Shown: piece by piece, positions 40,519 through 52,330 of the stretch
Numbering within the stretch: the first letter of the stretch is position 1
How the letters are laid out: every line of letters begins with the position of its first letter
Origin: Crotophaga sulcirostris
Lineage: Eukaryota; Chordata; Aves; Cuculiformes; Crotophagidae
DNA: 64,000 bases
Direction: 5' to 3'
NCBI GenBank assembly: GCA_013397455.1
Contig: VYZB01000135.1
Location: 1,524,753 to 1,588,752 of the forward strand
The notes under the pieces: generated by a model
Told to the model about the DNA's origin: nothing
Databases searched by the model: none
Seen by the model: the letters and a program-made list of their open reading frames with translations, nothing else
Program-made: the position numbers and the translations under genes

Positions 40519-40683
40519 ATTTGCAGCCCGTTTACTGGAGCAGAGATGATGTGGCACAGTGGCTCAGGTGGGCGGAGAAGGAATTTTCCTTGAGGCCAAT
40601 TGAGAGCAACGCTTTTGAGATGAATGGGAAGGCTCTGCTGCTCCTGACCAAAGAGGACTTTCGATACAGGTCTCCTCATTCAG
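40519..40683 (+). CDS. ETV6: ETV6 exon 3: first part of the PNT (pointed/SAM) domain
   Basis: This coding exon of the ETS-family repressor ETV6 (TEL) encodes the N-terminal two thirds of the PNT domain, which makes head-to-tail polymers and mediates repression in the nucleus. The peptide starts [15 protein letters not shown] and ends [11 protein letters not shown]. Compared with recalled human ETV6 about 5 of 54 residues differ, all conservative or surface-type. The polymer-interface alanine (human A93) is kept at 40632-40634, and the lysine known as a SUMO site (human K99) at 40650-40652. The acceptor is a pyrimidine-rich run ending CCACAG just before 40519. The donor is CAG|GTGAGG at 40684. 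The exon begins with the last two bases of a split codon and ends with the first base of a glycine codon, so both junctions are phase 1. Its 165-nt length equals the human exon. Translation stops five codons into the downstream intron, so the donor must be used to continue the protein. ETV7 is the only close alternative, but the exon 5 sequence excludes it. Confidence 0.97.
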
Positions 40684-41866
40684 GTGAGGATTACTGACAG
40701 AAGCTGTGACTGGAAAAAGAGAGGAAGCTAAAACAAAATCTGGAGAGGTGGAGAGGGTCAGAGGAGGAAATAGTCACATTTGTTGGGATGGGCTGGGCAA
40801 GGAGAGGAGAGGGAGGAGAGAGACACCTTGTATGATGCAAGGAGAAAAAGGATGAGGAAGGAATGAAATCCTGATACACCTGAGGTGCTGGCAAAGCTGA
40901 ATGCAAATCCAACCCCAAATCCAAAGATACAGCCTGTTTCTAGGTAAAACTCCCTGCAGAACTCCCAGAAAGCAAGCTTCTCTGGCAGCTTTTTGTGACT
41001 TCTAGCTCTTACCTGTATAGGCTTATTGTTTCACCAGCCCAACTACAGCAGCAAGTTAATCAAGTGCTCTACTGCTTAAGAAGCCCATATTAACATTCTG
41101 CCTCACAGTTGGCTTGGCTGATGTGCTGCTAAAAGTGACTGCAAAACTCCTCCCTGGGGGACCTTTCCTCTATTTTACAGCCCCTGTGGGCTTTGCTTTA
41201 CTTTACCATATTCTCTCACGTGCTGGAGTCCAGCCCAAGGCACAGCGGAGACAGGTGTGTGAATCAGTCTGCCTGTTGCTCAAATTATGTCTTCATTTAT
41301 TCACAAAGGAGATTTAGAAATGTGTGCGTTGCCTGCCTGTATTTATATCCCCTGCGGTCTGCCTGCTCCAGTTTTACAGTCAGAGTAAGCCTCTGCCCTC
41401 CTTTGTCAGGGATGTTTAACTAAATATGAGTTATTGGTTCTAAATAAGAGTTGTGAGCTTTTCTTTTGTGACCATACAAGGTATTCCTGTTAAATATAAA
41501 GACTCATAATTCAATCATCGTAGATGATCAAAGAGTTTGGACCAAGTGGTGACAGAATTGCTTCTGGAGGCTTCCAGCGCAAGGCTCACTAGGTGCAGAA
41601 GTACAGCTGGTGCTGCTTGGATCCAGCTGATAAACAAGCCCTGGCAGTAATTCTACATCAAGCGGTTTGGCGACTCCCTTGAATGCACTCCCACAACCAC
41701 CCTTCTGCAGAATCTGCCTCACAGACTGTGGCTTATGTTTAGTGTATACAAAGTTTCTTAAGCATGTGCTTCAAATCCAGGACTAATTTTGTGTGGAAGG
41801 AGATGCCAGACTTCAGTGTCTGTTGCCAGTGTAGTACAGTAGTGGAAACTGATGCCTAGAAATGTC

Positions 41867-41885
41867 TTTTTTTTTTTTTTTTTTT
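41867..41885. repeat. 19-T homopolymer
   Basis: An uninterrupted run of 19 T in intron 3. It may be the reverse complement of a retroposon poly(A) tail, but I recognise no retroposed gene on either side. Confidence 0.85.
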
Positions 41886-42647
41886 AGTTCTAGTACAGTA
41901 CTTTGAATCATTTCACTAAAAAAGATGCCCTGCTTAAGGCAGAAGGGATATTGAAAATGGGGATGTGGGCAAGGAATGGAAGGGACACCTTTATGTGTCT
42001 TGTCTGCTACTCCCCTTATTGTCCCAGTGCCTTGCTACCTACAAGTTATGCCCCTCCTCATCCCCTTGTGTGCTCTGAGGGCCCTTGAAGTGAGTGGGAT
42101 TAAAATGTTTGTAGGCTGGAGATAGAGTGTTCCCAGAGAAGAGCCTTTGGCTTGCAAATCCTCACTTTATGCAGAAAGTTACACTCTTATTTACCTAAAT
42201 TTGGAAAGAAATAACCAAACTAAAGGCCTCCCGCTTTACTTTTTCTCTCTCTTCTCTCCAGGTATTCCCCACTGATAATAAACCTTTTAGAGGATATCTG
42301 AGTCAGTCTCTAAAAATTTAGATGACTCTAAGTAAAAGACATTACCTCAGCATTTCCTAGAAATTAACTATATGTGAAATTTAAGAACTATGAAATAATG
42401 TTTGCCATAGAGGCATTAAGTTTTCAAACTACATAAAAGCTGTATCCTGTCCCCTCCTGGATAAGTCTTGTCCACTCCCTGCAGCGGTCCTAGCAATGAA
42501 GTGGGCTCACAGCCCCACAGCTGTTCTCCTATTGAGGGCTGGCCAGGGAAAGGGCACAGCAGAGGGAGAGAGTGAAAAATGCTTTTCACCTTCTCAACTA
42601 GCATTACTGCATCTGGGTGGTGCCGAAGCATAACTGTTTCGTTAGAT

Positions 42648-42662
42648 AAAAAAAAAAAAAAA
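42648..42662. repeat. 15-A homopolymer
   Basis: An uninterrupted A run in intron 3, with no recognisable retroposon body upstream. Confidence 0.85.
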
Positions 42663-44486
42663 GACAACCAGCTTTATGGATGTTTTCCATAGTCTGTCAG
42701 GCCAAATCAAAAGAGGTACAAATTTGCTACTTTACTGCTTGGAGTCTTACAGCAGTAGTTATGATTATGGCACTGTTGCATTCAAAGATGCAAATTATGT
42801 GGTAAAATCACTTTTTAGCCTTTCATGTACTAAACATGGAAAAGATAGCTGGGTTCTCGAGGCTTTGTTTTTAATTAGATTTTCAGGTATTACAATCACC
42901 TTTTTAAAATGCCCTAAAGTCACTGCTGAGACAGTAAAAGCAGCCAAGATACTAAAAATAAAGGAAGCTGAACTATGGAAAGCAGGACAGCTTTAACTGT
43001 TTCACTCTAAGACATTAAACTTGCCCACAAATACAGCATTGACAGTTTATAGACAAAAGGGACAAATGACACACAGCTTACTATCTTATAGAAAAAACTA
43101 CTAAAAAAAAAACCCCACACTTGAGAAAACTCTTCTGAAAAATCCAAGGTTTCCTAAGTGAAGCTTCACTAAGCTCCTTTCCAGATAATGCGTTACTGCT
43201 ATAACCTGTTCCTCTGTAATATGAGCAGTGACAAACAGAAGAGAGCAAGCAGAATTAAAAGCTGAGAGTCTTCTACCCTGTGTTGAACATTTTCACTTTG
43301 AAATATGCAACCAGTCAAATCAGACAAAATGTATAAATACCTAGGTGGTTCACGTAGGTGGTGTCGGAAGGGGAGCATCAGTACAAGATGTAATACATAA
43401 AAAGACACAAAATAAGCAGTTAGTCCATTGGTCTACTAGGTTTTCACTAGGATATAACATCTCTCCTCTGAGGAGAGATAATAATTCTGGTGCCAGGGAA
43501 TTTGGGGGGGGAAGTAAGGAACAGCTTGGTGCAGTGCAATTCTGTAGAAGAGCGATACAACAGCAGCTAACAGACTGTATATGCCCATAGTGAGCACCAA
43601 GTCTGATGCATTTTGTTCCTTAGTCTGTGTCGTCTCCATGGTCTAATGTTGCCTGTTGCAGTATGCTCCATACAGATTCCAGGAGCAAGAAATAACTAGC
43701 TTTGAGATCCTGTTTGGGATTTTCAGGAATCCAACCAATGACGCCAAGAGTGACATACAGAAGTTCCTAAGGCAAGCACTCGAGTGTCTCCAGGAGTTGT
43801 CACCACAGCAAGGGTGTTCAGGAGAGTTAAATCTCTCCATTCTTTTCAAATCTTTCAGTCCATCCCAAAGTAACTTTTCAAAGTGAGAGTTCTTCCTCCT
43901 GTGGATTTCCTAGAATGGAGTATCTTAGTAGCACACTGCATCTGGCCTTGGGACACTGGTGTTGTGTGGAGAGGCTTTACAGCATCTTCTACCTCCTCCC
44001 CCCATAAAACCTAAATTGCTCAGTAATTAAAGAAGAACACCATCTTTGCTCCCAGCAACTCACTGCATAAATCATGGGCTCTACATTTAAGAATCCTGTG
44101 TCCTAAGGTGTCTATTTAAAAAACTGAGGCTGTAATGAGAAGTTGAAATACTGAACTAACTACTGCTTGTAAAGATTTGGAGCTTGGAGGAAGGGCAGTT
44201 GTGTAGTCTGGAAAAATCTCTGTATTGGGGTACTAAGAGCCATGTCTGGTCATTCTCCCATTTTTCCACAGTCACACATAGAGGCATAATGTACAGCTTT
44301 TCTTTTTCTTTTTATTCCTATTAGGGAAGAACCTTGCAGAACAGTGAAATGTATGATTTTACTGCAAGCACTTTTGGGTCTGAAAATAGCACCCAGGAGC
44401 CATGAATTCATGCATCGGATGGCTAAATGAGTCTTCTCAGCAGTGTGTAGGTTTTCATTTCCTTTTTCCTGCTGTTTGTCTTTCAG

Positions 44487-44621
44487 GTGATGTTTTGTAT
44501 GAACTCCTTCAGCATATCCTGAAGCAAAGGAAAACTCGTATGCTCTTCACATCTTTCTTCCACCCTGGGAACTCTATCCATGCTCAGCCAGAGGTCATGT
44601 TACACCAGAATAATGATGAAG
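44487..44621 (+). CDS. ETV6: ETV6 exon 4: end of the PNT domain and start of the linker
   Basis: This exon completes the PNT domain of ETV6 and begins the flexible linker. The peptide opens with [15 protein letters not shown], the last PNT helix, and ends HQNNDE. The second polymer-interface residue (human V112) is kept as valine at 44492-44494, so together with exon 3 both key hydrophobic contacts of the head-to-tail polymer are intact. The helix matches recalled human ETV6 without change. The roughly 29 residues after it hold all eight differences I count. The acceptor is a long pyrimidine tract ending TTTCAG before 44487. The donor is GAAG|GTAACT, a slightly weaker match to consensus than those of the neighbouring exons. 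The first two bases complete the glycine codon split by intron 3, and the last base opens an aspartate codon completed in exon 5. The 135-nt length is the same as in human. Confidence 0.97.
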
Positions 44622-44950
44622 GTAACTCTATCTCATTCTTATGGGAGCTGCCATTATAGAGAGAGGCGAGTAGGGTAAGGCTATGAAGAATTATGTCATT
44701 TTCTTCCTCTAAAGTTACTTAAATAAAACTACTCTCCTCCATTTGTCTCCATAGCTTAAAGATAATCAGCTGGTCTAGGGAATCAACTGTTCATTCTCCA
44801 TTTTTTTTCTCCTGTTTCCAAAGCCTGCTTAAAAGCTATGCCAGGTACAGATTAAAAAAATACCAGAAAGTTTTATTGACGCCGTTGATTCATATTTCCT
44901 CACTCCCAGTTAGGTAGACAAAGATGCTTCATAGACTTTTAGTATCTTGG

Positions 44951-44970
44951 AGATGCAACTAGATGCAACT
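44951..44970. repeat. Perfect 10-bp tandem duplication
   Basis: AGATGCAACT occurs twice back to back in intron 4. Confidence 0.85.
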
Positions 44971-45469
44971 GTTTACAGAGCAAGGGAGAAGGCAGCCTCA
45001 GAGAGGAACGTCTAACTGAAAATTACTTCAGTTGACAGTCTGTCTTTGCATTCTGCCAGAAGGCCTAGCACTGAGTCCATCTTGTTGTTCAGCTTTTGAG
45101 CTGATTGAGCAGTTCACAATGAGAGAAGGCTTTTTCTGCAGGTTTTCTCTAATTTTTACTATCAGAATTACTCTCTTGAGTTATTAGTTAGCCTTCTAGT
45201 AGTGTCCCCACATACCATGCCTGTCAGGGTGGTGAAGAAATAGGATATATGTTTGTGGAATTGTAGATTTGGGCTTCTTCTACTCATTATTAGTGCAGAT
45301 CAAAATGTAAGTGTGCTTCCTTCAATGGAAAAAAGAGAGTTTATTTGATTTAAAAATATACACACTGAAGTACTTCCTAGTTTTCTCCAGTAACAGAAAA
45401 ATATAAAGCCTAAACCTTCTAAAAGGTCCTTTCCATGAAGGCGTCAGGCAGAATTCACTTCTTCAATTT

Positions 45470-45482
45470 AAAAAAAAAAAAA
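45470..45482. repeat. 13-A homopolymer
   Basis: An A run in intron 4 following a TTTA; no retroposon body is evident. Confidence 0.8.
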
Positions 45483-48400
45483 TCCAGGGAAAAGTAGTGT
45501 TATTTCTTTCTGAAGTAAACAGGAGAAGAGAACAGGAGTTAGAACATCGCCCTAGTCTCTGCTTGCTGGAGAAAAGATGCACAAATCATTTCAAGATTCA
45601 GCATGGGATAGCAAGAGAAGATGCAGAGGTACTGACAGACCTGTGCAAGTTGCCCATGGCCAGCCAGAGCAAGCCAGAATCAAATGGCACCAGCAAAACT
45701 GTGAGACTAAACCAAGAGCAGAACAGCAGCAGGTGGGATAAGGACGCTCCAAAGTGTTTCCACACATCGGTGTAAATATTTCAGATTAGAAGAGGGTGCT
45801 GCAGGTCAGGATGAGGTTGTACTGGCAGAGTTGTGCAAGAGGAGTTACCTACTATATTAAGACTGGAGACCATTATAAAAATCTCCATTTTTTCCTGAAA
45901 CTTGGCATTCACCCACAACTGTTCCCTTTCTAAATTTCAAGCAGAATTACTAGCTGCTCTCTCAGACACCCCTATATTAAAGAAATGGAGCAACTTTCAC
46001 TCTAGAGAGGATTTCACAGGGATGTTGAGTTGGCCTTTCATTTGCATCACTTAAAACATAAATCCTTTACAATGTAGTCTAACTTCTGTCAGAGCACAGG
46101 ATGATTAAGAATCAGCTCTCATTTCTTTCTCACAGTTCTCTGGCTACTGATAGTACCACCATATTTGCTTAGAGAACTCTGTGCTATTACTTAAAACTTT
46201 TCTTTATGACAAAAAGTAGTTCTTGTTTTGCTGTTAGAGGAAATTCAAAACAAGCAAAAGAAACTACAGCTTCCCTGCCACAGGACTGAGCAATCAGAAA
46301 ATCTTTATACCAAGGATTTATATACAGGTATATTTATTTATGTCTTTTGACATTCCTTATTTCTTCTTCCTGCTCCACAGAGTCACTTGGGAGAATCTAG
46401 CAGAATTAAGTTTACCATTTTCCCTCAGCAGAGTGCAGTTTAGTAAGAAAGGAGAATGAATGTAGGAAGCAGAACTTAATCCTGCCTAACTCACAAACTG
46501 TAACAGAAGGGTGGAGTGTTGCTTTGGCACAATTTGAGTGGTTAAACTTCACAGGTGATGGATCTTTTTTAGAATCCCTTCTTACTTAAGTGATCTTTTT
46601 TCCATTTTCTTCTACTGGCTCCTTGATTTCCTAGTAGATTATACACTTATCTTCCTGCTTCTAAATGCTTTCAGTTTAAGTTACTTTATCCAAAATCAGA
46701 TGGGAACAGCTTTTACATCTAGTGTCTTTTCACAAGCTTAAGCAAAGTGAGTTTGACTGTTTGGAATCTGCTGACAGCAGTTCAGGCTCTCTCCTGAATT
46801 TGTTGGCATTGGCTTGGAATCTGCCCCGTAGGCATTGGTCTCTGTCCCTGCTGAGGGATGAGCAATGGAGAGTGAATTACCTACATCTCCCGTGGTCCTT
46901 CTGACGAGGCACTGATTCATTTCATGGAATGCCATACAGGAAGCTTACACTGTCATTCCCTGCAGTTCTTTTATGGGTGAGCAAAGAGTGCCAGTCTCTG
47001 GGATTGTCATGCCAGCAATCGCTCAGTCCAAGAGTGAGTGCAGCCTCGCCTGTCCCTATATGGATCAGATAGATCAGCAATTTTCCTGGGAGCTGAATTT
47101 CCTTTCACAGCTTTCCTTTCAAGAAAAGAGTGTTGGTCACTCAAAATGAAGAGCCAGACTGATGATCAAGTCTGTTCTGCAGGAAATGACATACCTCATG
47201 TGCTCAGCTTATACTCATCAGATGTGCCACGGAATGAATGTGATGAGGATTTTATTTTGTTCAGGGTCATTTGTGGCAGTGGAACTGCTTGGAGCTGAGT
47301 TTGAATTGTTCTATGGTAAACAGCAACTTTGTCCATGAGGGAATTCTTAATAGTTAAGTATTTAAAGGGAAAGATCATGGAGGAAAGTGAACACCACTGT
47401 GTATCCATTTGTGGTTTTTCCTCTTGCCTCTTTTTAAAGAGTTCCTTGGTTCCTACCTTCTTTCCATCCTGTCCTGGTTCAGGGTTACCATGATTTGGAA
47501 GAAGACAGATAGGTGTGCTTCTGTTTGGAACTTGTCAGAGCCAACTTGTTTGCAGAGAGCTTGGTGGAAAGCACACTCGGGCATTTATTTCTGCTTTCAA
47601 GATAGCTGTTCCCCACAGCCAAGACACTTAAAATAAGTAGGACAAACAATACAGTATTCTGGTATATATTTACAGGCCAAGAGTAAGCACAGTGCATTTG
47701 AATGTACAGTGATGGGGGTGGATGGTCTGTAGAAGATAGGATGCTGAGTAAAACTGGGGGGTTGGTTTTCTCTCTGTTGTGGCAAAGAAAGGAGACTTTT
47801 CTTAAAAGACAGCAACAGTGGTAGGTACAGTTGTAAATTAATTCTCCTTTGATCTTTGCATCATCTTTGGGCTATTCCACATTAGCTGGCCACGTGATAT
47901 TTAAAACTGTTTGAGTTTAAACAAGAAAAATATATAGCTCTGGAGTTTCATGTCCTCCAGCTGTTTCGTTGTGAGTACCTTTAATAGCTCCATGAATGCA
48001 TTTTTCTTATCTGGGACCTCAAGTGTGTGAAGTAAGTATTCTGGATCTATTTAGTATCTGCCTAAAATTTCAGGTTTTCCTTTAGACTTTAGTGTCCTAA
48101 AAATGAGTAGGCAAAAAGGTTGGTTCTGTATCACTGCCTGGCACTACAGTGCTGATCCCTCTCCTGATGGGTTCCAGGGCAGTGGGAGCTTTGGATCTTC
48201 ACCTCAGCAGAATCTTCAACGAATATCGCTGCCTTGACAAGACAGCAAGAGAGTCGTTAAAGAGGGTCAGAGCAAATGGGAGTGAACAAACAGGCAGCCA
48301 CGAATAGGCAGCTACTTGTTTCAGTTGTTGACAAGTATCCAGCATTTTCCTTCTCTTGTCATCCAGGGCTTTCCACAAACAGCACTGAAATTTGATCTTG

Positions 48401-49334
48401 TTTTTTCAGATAAAAACCTGTTAGTCACTGCGCTCTGATGGTATTTTCCTCTTTGTCAGTAATTTCCCATGTCAAAATTTATTGCCCCAGCTAAGCTGAA
48501 AGTTTGCACTGTTTATGTGAAGCATTTAATTTTGTGAGAGGATTGTTAGTATGTAAAGACATTGAGCTAGAGCTGTGATTTATCTCCCCCCTACTGCTAA
48601 GGATCACAGCTGGGGAAGTGTGCTCATGCAAAAATGACGCTAGAAATCCTCCTGATGAAGAAATAAAAGTGCTTATATGGGACAGCCCATCAGTAGACAG
48701 CACAGACTAAATAAAACAAGGTGAAAATATCCTTATGAAGATGTTACATGCTCTTAAAATTAAGGCAGGGATAAAATTCAGCTGGTGTCTCACAAAGAGC
48801 TTCCTACTAGTCGTTTTTTTTAATTACCCAGTCAGTATTTCAGGCTAAGATATTCTCTACCTTGACCCAAGCTTCTACCATCTAAGACATACTACCCAAT
48901 GTTTTCCTCAAGACATTTTCCCTTTTTTATCTCTGCCCTCTACCTTACAGTGCTCATCACAATACAGTAACAGAAACCACACATAGAGACATGAATGGCA
49001 GAAGTTAAGTTGCAAAGCATTTGCACAGAAACACAGAGTACAGCTGAATCAGATCTTACTTTCTTCACGTGTGTTCCAGTCAGCTTCTCAAAATGAGATT
49101 TCTCTTAATATGTTTCCCCAGCAACTACTGCTAAATGGTGGTAGAGGGAGATTGTTTTCATGATACTGATTTCATTCTGTGTAGTAATAACTGTCTGCAT
49201 TTATATGGTATTTTTCTGGGCATCTATAGGTATCATGCGTAAAAACATTTCCAAGCCAACAGCAGTAGTCAGTAAGCCCAGCTTGCAGTACACCTTGATC
49301 ACAATATACAATCTGTATTTTTTTTTCTCCACAG

Positions 49335-49877
49335 ATAGCTTTGTCCAGAGGCCTTCAAGACCATCCACAGAAACAGTCCACCACAACCCCCCAACCATTG
49401 AACTGTTGCATCGTTCTAGATCACCCATCACCAACAACCACCGTCCATCGCCAGATCCTGATCAGCGGCCACTGAAGTCCCCTATGGACAACACTCTCCG
49501 TCGCCTCTCCCCAGCCGACAGGGTGCCAGGGACAAGGCATCAGCAAGAGAACAACCACCAGGAGTCCTATCTTCTCTCAGTGTCCCCAGTAGAAAACAAC
49601 CACTGCCCACCTCCTTCTGAGGTGCTCCAGAAGCCCTCCAGCCCTCGCCAGGAGAACACCAGGGTCATCCAGCTGATGCCCAGCCCTATCATGCATCCTT
49701 TGATACTGAACCCCAGGCACTCCGATTTCAAACCACCAAGGTTGTCTGAGGATGGACTGCACAGGGAGGTAAAGCCAATCAACCTGTCCCACCGAGAAGA
49801 GTTAGCTTATATGAACCACATCATGGTGTCTGTATCCCCTCCTGAGGACCATGCAATGCCAATTGGAAGAATAGCAG
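49335..49877 (+). CDS. ETV6: ETV6 exon 5: central Ser/Pro-rich repression region
   Basis: This large exon encodes the ETV6 central region that recruits corepressors (N-CoR/SMRT- and Sin3-type complexes in human work). It lies between the PNT and ETS domains. The recognisable ETV6 signature includes [18 protein letters not shown], the block around [20 protein letters not shown], and the end [19 protein letters not shown] followed by IGRIA. Eight Ser-Pro dipeptides are present, potential targets of proline-directed kinases, and the region is otherwise predicted to be largely disordered. The length is 543 nt against 546 nt in recalled human ETV6. One codon, a valine after the RHS of the NPRHS motif, is absent. 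The acceptor is a T-rich tract ending CTCCACAG before 49335. The donor is GCAG|GTAAGC at 49878. Both ends are phase 1. Without splicing at the donor the frame runs 23 more codons to TAA at 49946-49948. The upstream in-frame ATG at 49160 is intronic and is not a start. Confidence 0.97.
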
Positions 49878-50059
49878 GTAAGCAACATTCTCTAGGCTAC
49901 ACCAAAATTGGACGCTCTTCATTCATAACTAACCATGCTATGTATTAAGAGCTTCTCATTTCCTTTTGCTACTCTGTGACCTCAAGAGTTTACTGGCATT
50001 TTGCAAGTTTCACCACATCTGTGGTTTAGACAGTTAAATATGATTAAACCAGTTTCATG

Positions 50060-50165
50060 TCAGGTAAGCAAAGGTGCAGAGTGACTTGCTTGTGACCGCA
50101 GAGAGCGTAATTGATATTGAAACATTTGTATCCTGACACTCACTGCCTCTCTACCCACTAGCAAA
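50060..50165 (-). mobile_element. MIR-like SINE remnant, antisense
   Basis: Read on the plus strand, 'aggtgcagagtgacttgcttgtgaccgcagagag' corresponds to the reverse complement of the MIR core 'ctgtgtgaccttgggcaagt'. The later 'tatcctgacactcactgcctctctacccacta' matches the usual continuation. The match is recognisable but old. Confidence 0.6.
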
Positions 50166-52227
50166 CTATTGGTTTCCTGAGATACCTATTTCCAAAGCTT
50201 TGTCCTACAAAGAGGTAATTTTCCAAGAGTTGCATTCGCATTAGTGTCCCATCCTATGGAAAGGAAAAAACTTCCCATCAGTGGCCATTGAGATAATGCA
50301 GTGTCAAAACTGCTATTATGGAGATGGTGAGAGTAACGAAATGTCATCTCGGGGTCCTACTTCATAGCATTCCTGTGCTTCTCACACTAGGATTGTCCCT
50401 TTTTGCAGAAACAAGGTTGCCTTTGTCCCACGCAAACCACAAGCATTGTCTCACTTTTGTTATTGCAAATAACTGACATCACAACAGCTGAATCAGGAAG
50501 CTGAGGTTACAGAAAATGTTTTTTGTACTTGAAAGGGAACTGTAAATAGATAGAGAGAGGGGGAAGGGGAATCCAACCACTTCAGAAATATGCTGAATGC
50601 CCCAGTAACCAGTTTCTTTTGAGAGATGTAAATACACACCACACCCAAAAACGTTCCATAGTTTTACGTTCGACAGCGATCAAATGTCAATACCCAGCTC
50701 CTGTGGGGCATTGCACATGTCCACGGAGGTACACTTTAAAACACCTTGTTCTTTTTAGTCCTTACATGCCTTAAATTTGTTACAGCTGTGGTGCTGCCTC
50801 AGCTTTAATGAGGAAGATCTTCTATTTTCTTAAGACCTACCACTTTAAATTCAAAAGGTACATACATGTCTCACCTCCTTAGAAAAACAGAAGGCACAAC
50901 AAGGGCCATAATCGTTTCACGTAATAGAGAGATTGGTTAAAAGAATTAATCTGTTGACATTTTTGCCTGGCTGGCATCTGTCTCTCTCCTTTTGATTCTT
51001 ACTACCCACTGTATTCTCAGCTACTTAAGAAATATACTTAATGTTATGGCAGAGAAGATGCCCTACTGGTTGCATCACTGGAGATTTCCTTTCCATAAAG
51101 TACTATTGGAAGGTAGAGGGGAATTGTTAATTGTTATTTTTCAGAAGGAAATGCTCTCTTAAGAAAGAATCCTAGACTGAAAAGAATATAAGAAAAAATA
51201 TGTAGAAGCAGGTTTTGGTGTAGTTTTTTAATTCAAAACCAGGAATTTCCTTACGTAATTCAGAATCTTTGGTTTCTACATGTTGTGCACTGGTTCCAGT
51301 GACACCAGCCCTGTAACTAGGGCTCCCATGTCCTTTCCATCCTTATGTTGTTTGCAGGGCCACAGAGCCCATGGATATCTGGGCCTAACACAGTTGCTTG
51401 GCAAATATGTGTAGCAGTTTAAAGTGTCACACCCAAGCTATATTTGCATGCTTAGCTGCTTTCACTTTCAGTCTCCTGGTTTTGCTTAGACCCATCAACA
51501 TGGGTGGCATGTCTTAAAAAGGGCTGGTGAAGTATTTTGTGCCAAAAAGACCTATGGTGCACTCAGGCATTCAGTTCAGATAAGGGCAGTGCTTTATGAC
51601 CAAGGGTTGGGGATTAGCTGGTAGTTGCTAGCATCTTCAATTTCTGCTGATAGATTTGACAGGGCACTTCCATCAGTACCCTATGTCCTTCTTTGACTCT
51701 AAAGGCCAGTGAGCCTCACTGGCTTTGCAGGCACAAGCTAGTGTTATTTTGGTTGAGTTGTAATGGCTCCAGAACTGTAGCTGGACTCTATAAAGGGCTC
51801 ACAACCAATTTAAAGGTGACAAAAGTCAGATTACTACCAAAAATGTAGACAGCCCATGTTTCATATCTGAAGTCAACTTTATGGGTGCTATTGAATTCAA
51901 TGGCAGCATACTTAGGACCTCTAGAAAGAAAGTACACACTTTTCTACCTGCTACCCCCCCATCTCACAGCTTGCAATTCAGAACTCTTGTCACTAAGTGA
52001 TTTCAATATAAGAGCATTTCTTTTTTGTGTCAGCATAGATGTATTTTCCTCATTGGTGTCCTTATCTTATCCTTAGTATCCTGACGCTACTGTAGTTAAT
52101 GTGGAGGTTTTTGACTGACTATAACTCGCCACTGTGGTTTGAGAGAGTCCATGTAAATTATAACACTTAGCTCTTAAATTTCAAATATACATCAGTACAG
52201 ATGTATTGTTAAAAAGACCTTTTTAAA

Positions 52228-52330
52228 AATCACTGGCATTATTTCCATTTTATGGGTAAGGAAGACTTGGTTGGTTGGATAATTAAAAGATTTACCATAG
52301 TCCAGTGCCAGAGCCAAGTACTTATCTGTT
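52228..52330 (-). mobile_element. MIR-like SINE remnant, antisense
   Basis: The plus-strand order 'ttatttccattttatgggtaaggaaga' followed by 'agtccagtgccagagccaagtact' matches the reverse complement of MIR ('attttacagatgaggaaactg ... agtggcagagccgggatt'). It has lost part of the centre. Confidence 0.6.

Larger units (their letters stand above)
40684..44486 (+). other. ETV6: ETV6 intron 3
   Basis: This 3.8-kb intron has donor GTGAGG and an acceptor ending TTTCAG, in phase 1. The first 200 bases are strongly purine-rich. It contains a 19-T run at 41867-41885 and a 15-A run at 42648-42662, both compatible with retroposon tails, but I see no recognisable retroposon body beside them. I see no gene or structural RNA in it. 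Confidence 0.93.
44622..49334 (+). other. ETV6: ETV6 intron 4
   Basis: This 4.7-kb intron has donor GTAACT and a T-rich acceptor ending CCACAG, in phase 1. It contains a perfect 10-bp tandem pair at 44951-44970 and a 13-A run at 45470-45482. I recognise no coding sequence, RNA gene or intact transposon in it. Confidence 0.93.

Noticed and set aside
41867..42662. Poly(T) and poly(A) runs as evidence of processed pseudogenes
   Set aside because: No gene-like body or target-site duplication was found next to either run.
49160..49334. In-frame ATG and hydrophobic peptide leading into exon 5
   Set aside because: This is intron sequence read through a strong T-rich acceptor. ETV6 has no such membrane-like segment.
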